Assembly (NCBI GenBank): GCA_001804915.1
Contig: MHDI01000094.1
Location: forward strand, 1-36,039
Source of the DNA: Nitrospinae bacterium RIFCSPHIGHO2_02_FULL_39_82
GTDB lineage: Bacteria > Nitrospinota > Nitrospinia > UBA9942
Direction of reading: 5' to 3'
Length of the DNA: 36,039 nt
Notes under the pieces: generated by a model
What the model saw: only the letters and a program-made list of their open reading frames with translations
The model's database searches: none
What the model was told of the DNA's origin: nothing
Shown here: positions 8,755 to 16,952 of the stretch, piece after piece
How the letters are laid out: each line of letters opens with the position of its first letter
How positions within the stretch are numbered: the stretch's first letter is position 1
Made by a program: the position numbers and the translations under genes

Positions 8755-10518
8755 ATGGGTAAGAGATATAAATTTAAGGTAAATCCAAAACTTTACGAAG
8801 GGATTCCATGTCAGACTAACTGTCCTGTCCATACAGATGTCAGGGGTTATGTAACACTTATATCTCAGGGGAGATTTGAAGAGGCTTATGACCTTATAAG
8901 GGAGACAAACCCGTTCCCATCTGTCTGCGGGAGGGTCTGCCAGCATTTTTGTGAAGTAAACTGTAGCAGACAGAGAATAGATGATAAATCAGTCTCAATC
9001 TGCACACTAAAGAGGTCAGCATCTGATTATACACTTAGAAAGAGGGGCAAACAGCCTTCTGCAAAATTTTATGGCACATTGGAAAAGGTGGCAGTTATAG
9101 GTGCTGGACCTGCAGGACTTACCACCGCCCATGACCTTGCAAGACTCGGATATAGGGTTACTGTATTTGAATCTCTCCCATTTGCTGGAGGAATGCTGAT
9201 TGCAGGGATACCTGCGTATAGACTACCGAGGGATATCATTCAGGCTGAGGTGGATTATATAAAGAGTATTGGAGTTGATATAAAACTAAATACCAAAGTG
9301 GGGAAAGACATTCAGATAAAGGATTTGATGAAGGAGTATAAGGCTATCCTTATAGCAGCGGGTGCCCATAAACCTGTTAAGTTAAATATATTAGGTGAGG
9401 AATATGAAGGGCTGATTCATGGTGCTACATTCATGCAAAAGGTGAACATGAATGAGCCATTAAATCTCAAAGGGAAGAGGGTAGGGGTGGTAGGTGGCGG
9501 TTTCACTGCAATGGATGCGTCTCGCTCGGCGATAAGACTTGGTGCATCAGAGGTATATATTATCTATAGAAGGACAAGGGAGGAGATACCTGTAAATGAA
9601 AAGGAGATTATTGAGGCAGAAGAAGAGGGGGTACAGTTTAAATACCTCATATCACCTGTGAGGATATTGAGCAGGGATGGGAAAAATATATCGGGGGTAG
9701 AGTGTATAAAAAATGAGTTGGGTGAACCTGATAAGAGCGGGAGAAGGAAACCAGTCCCTGTTAAAGGTTCAGAGTTTGTTATGGATTTGGATATCATAGT
9801 CCCTGCAGTAAGCCAGGCACCTGATATGTCATTCATAGGTGATAGTATGGGGTTCAGGATGACAAACTGGGGGACAATAGCAGTTGACCCCTCTACATTT
9901 GATACCAACATAAAAGGGATATATGCCTGCGGTGATTTCATTACAGGGACAAGGGATGTAATAAATGTCATAGCAGATGGACATAAGTCAGCTATGGCTA
10001 TAGATAAATTTTTGAGGGGGGTTGATGCAGATGAAGAAATAGAGGAGATTGAAAGGGTTGTAGTTGGTTATCCTCGTAAAGAGAGGGGATACGATACTAT
10101 AAGAAGGCATAAGGCGATGACAATTTCAATTGAGAACAGGGTATCGACTTTTAAAGAAGTAGAAACGGGTTTTACAGGAGAGGATGCAATGATGGAGGGA
10201 AAGAGATGCCTCCAGTGTAATCACATCTGGACACATCTGACTGAAAAATGTTTCCTCTGTAAAAACTGTGAAGATGTATGTCCGGTGAATTGTCTGACAG
10301 TTGTTCGTCTTGATGAGCTGGCACACAATAGATTTTTCAATGAAAATATTCCACTTATAACTCAGGGTATCATACCTGTTGAAATAAAAAGGGAACTTTG
10401 TATAAGGTGTGGACTCTGCGAACAGGTCTGCCCTGCAGATGCTATAACATTTATTTCTACCCGACCAGCTAAGAAGGAAAAGATGGTTATTTTGGAAGAA
10501 GTAACATCGTTGCTATAA
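8755..10518 (+). CDS. NAD(P)-binding FAD oxidoreductase of the GltD (glutamate synthase small subunit-like) family with C-terminal 2x[4Fe-4S] ferredoxin domain
   Basis: GAGPAGLTTAHDLARLGYRVTVFE; N-terminal CQTNCPVH/CGRVCQHFCEVNC; C-terminal CFLCKNCEDVCPVNC and CIRCGLCEQVCPADA. ATG 8755 with ggagg RBS preferred over the ORF-track start. Confidence 0.88.
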   Translation: MGKRYKFKVNPKLYEGIPCQTNCPVHTDVRGYVTLISQGRFEEAYDLIRETNPFPSVCGRVCQHFCEVNCSRQRIDDKSVSICTLKRSASDYTLRKRGKQPSAKFYGTLEKVAVIGAGPAGLTTAHDLARLGYRVTVFESLPFAGGMLIAGIPAYRLPRDIIQAEVDYIKSIGVDIKLNTKVGKDIQIKDLMKEYKAILIAAGAHKPVKLNILGEEYEGLIHGATFMQKVNMNEPLNLKGKRVGVVGGGFTAMDASRSAIRLGASEVYIIYRRTREEIPVNEKEIIEAEEEGVQFKYLISPVRILSRDGKNISGVECIKNELGEPDKSGRRKPVPVKGSEFVMDLDIIVPAVSQAPDMSFIGDSMGFRMTNWGTIAVDPSTFDTNIKGIYACGDFITGTRDVINVIADGHKSAMAIDKFLRGVDADEEIEEIERVVVGYPRKERGYDTIRRHKAMTISIENRVSTFKEVETGFTGEDAMMEGKRCLQCNHIWTHLTEKCFLCKNCEDVCPVNCLTVVRLDELAHNRFFNENIPLITQGIIPVEIKRELCIRCGLCEQVCPADAITFISTRPAKKEKMVILEEVTSLL

Positions 10519-10525
10519 ACAAGCT

Positions 10526-10915
10526 ATGCTAATAGTAAAAGAGATAATGAATCCTAATGTCTATAGTCTCGCATCCAATACCATACTTCGGAAAGTTGCC
10601 AGGGTTATGAGGGATAAAAAAGTAGGGTGTATCATTGTTAAAAAAAATGGTGAGTTCGTGGGGGTTGTTACTGAAGTAGATATTGTCAGAAAAGGGATTG
10701 CAGAAAATTTGGACATGGATTTAACAAAAATGGAAGATATTATGAGTGCGCCTCTTATCACAATAGATTCCAATAAAACAGTAACAGATGCAAATGAAAT
10801 CATGGATAAGAATGGAACACGGCATCTGGCTGTTAAAGAGGGAAGGGAAATTATAGGTATTATCTCTGCCCGCGACCTCATCCATCCTCCATACTTAGAT
10901 GGAGAAGGGTGGTGA
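10526..10915 (+). CDS. Tandem CBS-domain protein
   Basis: Two CBS-like repeats (VGCIIVKKNGEFVGVVTEVDIV ... TRHLAVKEGREIIGIISARDLI). Confidence 0.88.
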   Translation: MLIVKEIMNPNVYSLASNTILRKVARVMRDKKVGCIIVKKNGEFVGVVTEVDIVRKGIAENLDMDLTKMEDIMSAPLITIDSNKTVTDANEIMDKNGTRHLAVKEGREIIGIISARDLIHPPYLDGEGW

Positions 10916-10930
10916 TTTTAGTAAATGATA

Positions 10931-11701
10931 TTACATCCCCACTATGTTATACCCTGCATCCACATGTATAATCTCACCGGTTACACCGTTTGAGAGGTCA
11001 CTGCAAAGGTAAAGGGCTGTCTTCCCAACCTCTTCAGCCGTGATATTTCTTTTGAGTGGTGATTTTTCCTGACAATGTTCCAGCATGGTTCTAAGTCCTG
11101 ATATACCTGATGCAGCGAGTGTCTTTATCGGTCCTGCAGATATGGCATTTACCCTTATTCCATTCGGCCCCATATCTGATGCAAGATAGCGGACACTTGC
11201 CTCCAGTCCTGCCTTTGCAACACCCATGACATTATAGTTTGGTATTACCTTTTCAGAACCATAGTAAGTCAGTGTAACAATACTCCCGTTTCTTCCCTTC
11301 ATAAGCGGTTCAGCATGTCTGCATAACAATGTCATTGAATAGACACTGACATCCATTGCCAGTAAAAATCCTTCTCTGCTTGTATTTATGTATCTACCAG
11401 AAAGCTCATCTTTATTGGCAAATGCAAGGGAATGGATCATAAAATCTATACCTTGAAACACTTCGCCTGTTTTTTTAAAAACTTGCTCAACCTGTTCATC
11501 CTTGCTTACATCACATGGTTCAATGATTTTTGCACCAACACTTTCTGCCAGTGGTCTTACCCTCTTTTCCAGAATCTCATTTTGATATGTAAATGCAACT
11601 TCAGCCCCTGCATCCGTCAACTGCTTTGCACATGCCCAGGCAATACTCCTTTCATTCGCCACACCGAATACAATCCCTTTCTTGCCTTCCATCAATTTCA
11701 T
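10931..11701 (-). CDS. fabI: Enoyl-[acyl-carrier-protein] reductase (NADH)
   Basis: MEGKKGIVFGVANERSIAWACAKQL and YNVMGVAKAGLEASVRYLA typical of FabI. Confidence 0.93.
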   Translation of the reverse strand: MKLMEGKKGIVFGVANERSIAWACAKQLTDAGAEVAFTYQNEILEKRVRPLAESVGAKIIEPCDVSKDEQVEQVFKKTGEVFQGIDFMIHSLAFANKDELSGRYINTSREGFLLAMDVSVYSMTLLCRHAEPLMKGRNGSIVTLTYYGSEKVIPNYNVMGVAKAGLEASVRYLASDMGPNGIRVNAISAGPIKTLAASGISGLRTMLEHCQEKSPLKRNITAEEVGKTALYLCSDLSNGVTGEIIHVDAGYNIVGM

Positions 11702-11750
11702 ATACCCTCCGTTTAAGCCGTTTGAACCGTTATTTTTTAAATCCCCCGAA

Positions 11751-11955
11751 TTATGAAGAGAGTATCATCTCTGTAAGCATACCTGTCCCTGTGCCAAGTT
11801 CTAATATTTTCAGTCTATTGTTTCGATTTGGGCAAATCATATTAACAACAGTTCCATAGAAATTGTAAAAACCGGGTATCATTTTTTCTCTCTTGGAAGA
11901 ATCGTATTTCTTTGCCCAATTTTTGAAAATGTATCTTTACACCGTCAGCCTTCAT
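11751..11955 (-). pseudogene. Remnant of class I SAM-dependent methyltransferase, frameshifted and truncated
   Basis: Reverse-strand translation gives MKADGVKIHF then, after a 1-nt shift, FKNWAKKYDSSKREKMIPGFYNFYGTVV...LKILELGTGTGMLTEMILSS*; motif I is present, the rest of the fold is missing. Confidence 0.65.
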
Positions 11956-12752
11956 AGTAGCGATAGATTGGTTCTATTGTTTGTTAAAATGCCTGTTATG
12001 TCCCCAAAAACTATTGCATCTTCAACTGTTGCTGTTAGGGGAAGCAAATCTTTGGTAAACCATATCCAGACTATCCCTTTTGATTTGAATATTGCACCAG
12101 GAACCTTTACCAACAGCATATATCCATCTCCCTCCTCTATGCCTAACTTTTTCTTTACAGCAATCTCTTCTTCTTGAGAGGATACATAGATGGAATAATC
12201 CACAATCCCTTTGTCAGGGATTCCTTTTACAACATAATTCTTCCCCTTTTCAATATTTCCTAAAAATCCAAATCTAAAGTTGAAAAGTGCAGAGAGGATA
12301 TCCTCATAAATTATAGTTGGAGGTATATCTTCAATTGTTTCCTTTATAAGTTTTTGCGTAAAGGAAACACTGTTAATTATTTTATTGGTTTCATAATCCA
12401 TAGAACTAATAGACTGCCATATCTTATTACCGACAATCTCAATCCTTTCAAATTTTATAGATATTAACCTGTTTAGATTTTCATCATACATGAGATGAGA
12501 AATGTATATATATTTGCGGTAACTTGTAATGAAACCTATAAATCCAAGTGTCTCAGCCTCTAATACAGCAGTATAATCGTTATTAGTATTATTTCTTTTA
12601 AATGTTATTTTCCCTTCGGCAGCCTTTTTAAACCATAAAAAACTAATATCATAATGGAGGGATTCCTCCGGCAAGTCAATTGCAAAAACTGTATTAGTAA
12701 GACAGAAGATTGATAAGAAGATGGATGTTATGATTTTAATTAAATGTTTCAT
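11952..12752 (-). CDS. Secreted DUF3108-like protein
   Basis: Signal peptide; LHYDISFLWFKKAAEGKI...; DILSALFNFRF; KGIVWIWFTKDLLPLTATVE. Confidence 0.65.
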   Translation of the reverse strand: MKHLIKIITSIFLSIFCLTNTVFAIDLPEESLHYDISFLWFKKAAEGKITFKRNNTNNDYTAVLEAETLGFIGFITSYRKYIYISHLMYDENLNRLISIKFERIEIVGNKIWQSISSMDYETNKIINSVSFTQKLIKETIEDIPPTIIYEDILSALFNFRFGFLGNIEKGKNYVVKGIPDKGIVDYSIYVSSQEEEIAVKKKLGIEEGDGYMLLVKVPGAIFKSKGIVWIWFTKDLLPLTATVEDAIVFGDITGILTNNRTNLSLL

Positions 12753-12856
12753 GAACTTATTTTATTAAAAATCCAGAGTCAATCTTTTTTTTAGTTTTCA
12801 TATTCTATACTTTCCTATTAATTCAGTCAGTGAAAGTCTGTGGCAAATGGATTAAT

Positions 12857-12943
12857 TGGTGCCGAAGGGGGGACTCGAACCCCCACATCCTTGCGGACAT
12901 TAGACCCTGAATCTAACGCGTCTGCCAATTCCGCCACTTCGGC
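12857..12943 (-). tRNA. tRNA-Leu(CAG), CCA encoded
   Basis: Reverse complement GCCGAAGTGGCGGAATTGGCAGACGCGTTAGATTCAGGGTCTAATG...GGTTCGAGTCCCCCCTTCGGCACCA; anticodon stem TTAGA/TCTAA with loop TTCAGGG; long variable arm. Confidence 0.95.
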
Positions 12944-13006
12944 ATTTTAGAAATTACTCTATCATTTCTAAATATCTTAAGTCAATTAATGAGGGTGTCG
13001 GCTAAG

Positions 13007-13681
13007 TTAGTGTGATTTGATAATAATAAAATCTGCCTTTTCAGGTAGCGACCAATACAGGGCACGGGCATCATCTGTATCCATTACAGTTTCTATGCGG
13101 GTAAAAGGTGTTTTTTTAAAATAGTTCCATATCAGTTGTAAGGAATTCCAGAGGTGTATCAGTTTCTTCTTTATGTAATTTAAAGCCGATAGAAAAATGT
13201 TGTTATGAAATTGGGGGGTTACGGATATAGAGAGGTCGTTATTAAAATATAATATATAATTTGTTGGCATATCTTTTATGTCAAAGGTATTAGCCTGTGC
13301 AGGCATACTGGAAGGGTTATCACCAGTTTCATTTTTAGGTTGCTGTGGGGTTATCTCGGTCCTTTTTGGGGAAAACAATGCCTTTCTTTTCGTAAATATA
13401 TAACTTTGACCGATATATCTTTTTCCTAATATATTCATGTCAATAATATAGAATTCTCTTAAAATAATCCCTTTTGCCTTGAAAAATATCTTTTTGTCAT
13501 TTATATCCAATGCCAGATATGTAAGGGGTTTGCCTGCTATCCTTAATTCTGTTTCAAGAAGGGTGTTTTCTTTTCTAAAGTGTTCTATATCTCTTAAATT
13601 ATTGCCGGCAAATAAGGCATTATCCTGAGATAGGAAAATAAATGACACTGCCAACAAGAGGTGCCAACGGATATTTTGCAT
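13007..13681 (-). CDS. Secreted protein of unknown function
   Basis: 224 aa with N-terminal signal (LLLAVSFIFLSQDNALFA); no recognised family. Confidence 0.6.
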   Translation of the reverse strand: MQNIRWHLLLAVSFIFLSQDNALFAGNNLRDIEHFRKENTLLETELRIAGKPLTYLALDINDKKIFFKAKGIILREFYIIDMNILGKRYIGQSYIFTKRKALFSPKRTEITPQQPKNETGDNPSSMPAQANTFDIKDMPTNYILYFNNDLSISVTPQFHNNIFLSALNYIKKKLIHLWNSLQLIWNYFKKTPFTRIETVMDTDDARALYWSLPEKADFIIIKSH

Positions 13682-13765
13682 AATTTAAAAGAAGAGTTTC
13701 GGGGAGGAAGGATTAGAATAAAATATATGAACGATTGAACCCTCAAACCCTTGAATAGTTATTAC

Positions 13766-14458
13766 TCAAAAAATATATACCTTTGTTCCTATACTAGTAG
13801 CCTTATAAACTGTTTTCAAATCATTATCACCCAGTCGGATACACCCATGGGTAACCGATTTGCCGAGGAGTCTGGTGTAGAGCGTCCCATGAATGAAGTA
13901 ACCATTACCAATTTCAAGGGCATAATCCCCGAGAACCCCTTCTTCAAATCTATCATAATAATTTTTTGGTATATCTTCTCCTTCTTCAATGAATGCCCAA
14001 TCAGGTTTTACCCAGGAAGGACCTACTATTTTTTTCTTAATTGCAAATTCACCACGAGGCGTATCAAATACCCATCTCCTCTCTTTATTCTTCGGGTCTA
14101 TAAGAAAGCTGCCGCTGCCTGTAGATACTGTTGCCTGATGTATGACCTTATTTCCCCTTTTCAGATAGAGGATATTTTTTGCCGTGTCTATTACAATATA
14201 ATTGCTGTTTGGCAGCAAGAAAGATAAAGATTTTTTCAGTTCGCTATTCCTTTTGATTATTTTTTTTGCATCAACAGAATCTGCGTTTTTTACAAGATTC
14301 TTATCTACCTTTTCTTCTATATAATATACTATGCCGTGCAATGTAAAAGACAGGATAACTGATATTGCAAGAAGACTGCCTATAAGCCATTTTAAAGGTA
14401 AACAAAAAGATGTCCTGTCGTTGTCATTATTGATTATTATTTTTTCTGCACATTCCAT
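13766..14458 (-). CDS. Membrane-anchored L,D-transpeptidase (YkuD family)
   Basis: N-terminal TM; canonical catalytic motif IHGTLYTRLLGKSVTHGCIRLGDND. Confidence 0.9.
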   Translation of the reverse strand: MECAEKIIINNDNDRTSFCLPLKWLIGSLLAISVILSFTLHGIVYYIEEKVDKNLVKNADSVDAKKIIKRNSELKKSLSFLLPNSNYIVIDTAKNILYLKRGNKVIHQATVSTGSGSFLIDPKNKERRWVFDTPRGEFAIKKKIVGPSWVKPDWAFIEEGEDIPKNYYDRFEEGVLGDYALEIGNGYFIHGTLYTRLLGKSVTHGCIRLGDNDLKTVYKATSIGTKVYIF

Positions 14459-14469
14459 AACTCTGATAT

Positions 14470-15597
14470 CTAGGTCTTTAGATACGCCTCTAATTTTTTG
14501 AGGCTATTATAAAATTCATTGTTTGGGTTTATAGTACCCACAATAGTAACGGGCGTCCCCACAGTAACCATTTCAAAGAGCTTGTCCATATCATGATTCT
14601 CAAGGGCGATGCAACCGTATGTAGTGCCATCATTTCCCCCTCCATGAATCTCAATAAGCCCACCTATCTTTGAGGTTTTTGAGATAAGCCCTCTCTGCTT
14701 TGCTCTTAAAAATTCCCTTTTATCATCCTGATTTGGATAGTTTAAAAGGAGTGCCTTGTAATATTTGCTTTCTCCTTCTCCAGCCTTTTTGGTTATATGG
14801 TATCTCCCCTCCGGGGTAGCACCGTCGCCTGAAAGTAATTTATCTTTGTATCCATTATTACCCAGCCCTATATTAAAGGTTATTATAATTTTACCATTTT
14901 TGTATAGTGTAAGTGTTCGCTCTGCCTTATCAACTATAATGGCGGTTATTTTCTCTCTCCCCGACTCCTTAATCGTATCGTTTACAAATCTCCTCCATTT
15001 AACTATTAAATCATTATGTGCATATCGCCTGAGAATCGGAGTTACCAACTTTTCCGCATCTACCAGAAAGGTATATGCCGTCTCTATTTTTTCAAGGGCA
15101 GAATCATACTTCCCATTTTCAAGAGATATTTTTGCTTCTTTGATTGCGAGGTCTCCAAGCGTGAGTCTTTTTCTTGCCTGAATCCCTGCATTTATTTTCA
15201 GTGTCAGTTCATCTATAATTTTTACTCTATCCTTCAGACTTTTTATTTTATCAAAAACCATTTGTCTTTTTTCATCTCTTTTTGTCCTGACAATCCTTAA
15301 AACCTCGTTCCCTTCATCTATAATACCTTTGGTAATTTTATAAACCTCTTCATAATTCCTCAGTAATGAAAATCGTGATTTCTCGTGAATAATTTTATCC
15401 TTAAGCACCTTTATATTAAGTTTGAATCTTAGATATCCGTCAGGGAGGTATTTATCTGCATCAATTCTGTAGAGTTCTCTGTCAATATCTTCTATAGGTT
15501 TGATTTCAGGGGGTGGAGATGAATTACAGCTATAGGAAAGTATAATGAATATAAATGGGAGGACTATCGCCCTCCCATTTATTGATAAGTTTTGCAT
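14470..15597 (-). CDS. Lipoprotein with helical N-terminal domain and C-terminal YkuD-type L,D-transpeptidase/YafK-like domain
   Basis: Cys after hydrophobic N-terminus (ILSYSC); catalytic motif IHGGGNDGTTYGCIALEN. Confidence 0.82.
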   Translation of the reverse strand: MQNLSINGRAIVLPFIFIILSYSCNSSPPPEIKPIEDIDRELYRIDADKYLPDGYLRFKLNIKVLKDKIIHEKSRFSLLRNYEEVYKITKGIIDEGNEVLRIVRTKRDEKRQMVFDKIKSLKDRVKIIDELTLKINAGIQARKRLTLGDLAIKEAKISLENGKYDSALEKIETAYTFLVDAEKLVTPILRRYAHNDLIVKWRRFVNDTIKESGREKITAIIVDKAERTLTLYKNGKIIITFNIGLGNNGYKDKLLSGDGATPEGRYHITKKAGEGESKYYKALLLNYPNQDDKREFLRAKQRGLISKTSKIGGLIEIHGGGNDGTTYGCIALENHDMDKLFEMVTVGTPVTIVGTINPNNEFYNSLKKLEAYLKT

Positions 15598-15618
15598 AAT
15601 TCTCAGGCCATAAAGAGA

Positions 15619-16254
15619 TTATTTTTTCCCCTTTTTCTTTCCCTTTGCCTTTTTTGCTGCCTCAACTTTTTCTATTGCCTGCTGAACCTGAGCTGAAACT
15701 GAATCCGCCTTCCCTTTTATAGAATTAGCCTTTGCAGTGGCACCACTATAGTCTTCACCATCAGTTGCCTTCTGAACTTCATGGAGAGAATCCTCCGCTG
15801 CCTTAATATCACCTTTCAATGCCTCAATCTCAGCCTTTGTCTCCTTTCCTGCGGGTGCCTTTTCTAACATTGTTTTGGCATTGCTGATAGAACTATTGGC
15901 TTCCCCCAAAGATGCTATAGCATTCTTTTTTGCCTCTTCCTTTTTTGCAAGAGTATCAGCCTTCAATTTTTCTGCATTAGTTCTTACAGATGCAAGCATC
16001 TCTTTTGCCTTATCATATTTTCTGAGGAGAGGAAATTTGCCATCCTGCACCTTAACCTCATCCAGTGCGGCAGATAATTCATCATCTAATCCTTTTGCAT
16101 TATCTGGCAGATACTTTTCTGCCCCTGCAGATTTTGCAGATTCCACAGCCTGCTTTGCAGAATCTATATCTTCAGTAGGTGGTTTTGCACAACCTGCAAT
16201 AAATAGCAATGTAATTAAAAAACAACTTAAAGATATTTTAATAACCCTTTTCAT
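15619..16254 (-). CDS. Helical/coiled-coil lipoprotein with Lys-rich C-terminus
   Basis: Lipobox LFIAGC; long helix-favouring region; ends KKAKGKKKGKK. Confidence 0.75.
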   Translation of the reverse strand: MKRVIKISLSCFLITLLFIAGCAKPPTEDIDSAKQAVESAKSAGAEKYLPDNAKGLDDELSAALDEVKVQDGKFPLLRKYDKAKEMLASVRTNAEKLKADTLAKKEEAKKNAIASLGEANSSISNAKTMLEKAPAGKETKAEIEALKGDIKAAEDSLHEVQKATDGEDYSGATAKANSIKGKADSVSAQVQQAIEKVEAAKKAKGKKKGKK

Positions 16255-16430
16255 CTTTCTTTAAAACCTCCTCTTATTCAATAGTTATAATGAATTAATT
16301 CCCCTATACTCGCAATTTAATCGTTATTGAGCTTTCTTCCCCTCAATAAGTATAGGTTCAACAAGAACAGATATTGAACTTCAAAAGTAATTGAGACAGT
16401 TATAAACTGCCCCGACTTCCGTTGTTAACC

Positions 16431-16742
16431 TCACTTTTTCTTCTTCTTTGCTTTTGGAGCCTTTGAGGCTTCAAGCTGTTTGGTCAAGTCAGATAACTTG
16501 GCACTCAACTCATCTCTCATATGAGTGAGTCCTTCAACCTGAGATCTTAAAGCAGAATTTTCAGTGGTGAGGTCTTTCAGCTTACTGTCCAGTATAGTTT
16601 TTTCTACATTAAGGGATTCCACCTGACTTTTTAAGGTGGCATTTTCTTCCTGGAGTTGTTTTGATTGGCAACCTGAAAACAGTGGAATTAAAACAAATGC
16701 CGTCAACAGCAATCCCTTTATTAAATTTCTCAATATAATCAC
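16431..16742 (-). CDS. Lpp-like small coiled-coil lipoprotein with Lys-rich C-terminus
   Basis: Lipobox LFSGC; heptad-like LQEENATLKSQVESLNVEKTILDSKLKDL; ends PKAKKKKK. Confidence 0.75.
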   Translation of the reverse strand: MIILRNLIKGLLLTAFVLIPLFSGCQSKQLQEENATLKSQVESLNVEKTILDSKLKDLTTENSALRSQVEGLTHMRDELSAKLSDLTKQLEASKAPKAKKKKK

Positions 16743-16782
16743 CTCCTTTCAGTTAATATTTTATCCCAGATTATGCATTAGC

Positions 16783-16890
16783 CACGAATGAACACAAATT
16801 AAAAGACAAGTGCAGTAGATAGTGAATAATGAATAGTTTTTACTGACTACTATTCACTAACGACTATTAACTATCTTTTACCTGTGGCTT
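16783..16890. repeat. Imperfect palindrome, gccacgaatgaacaca ... cctgtggc with inner agatagtgaataatgaatagt/actattcactaacgactattaactatct
   Basis: Inverted arms read directly. Confidence 0.65.
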
Positions 16891-16952
16891 AAAGCATTTT
16901 TTGGGTTTATATATTGGTCATTATTTATTTATTGGAATTTGGTTGTTGGTTA

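Noticed and set aside
13751-14227. 158-aa plus-strand ORF over the transpeptidase gene
   Set aside because: Antisense to the well-supported YkuD gene at 13766-14458.
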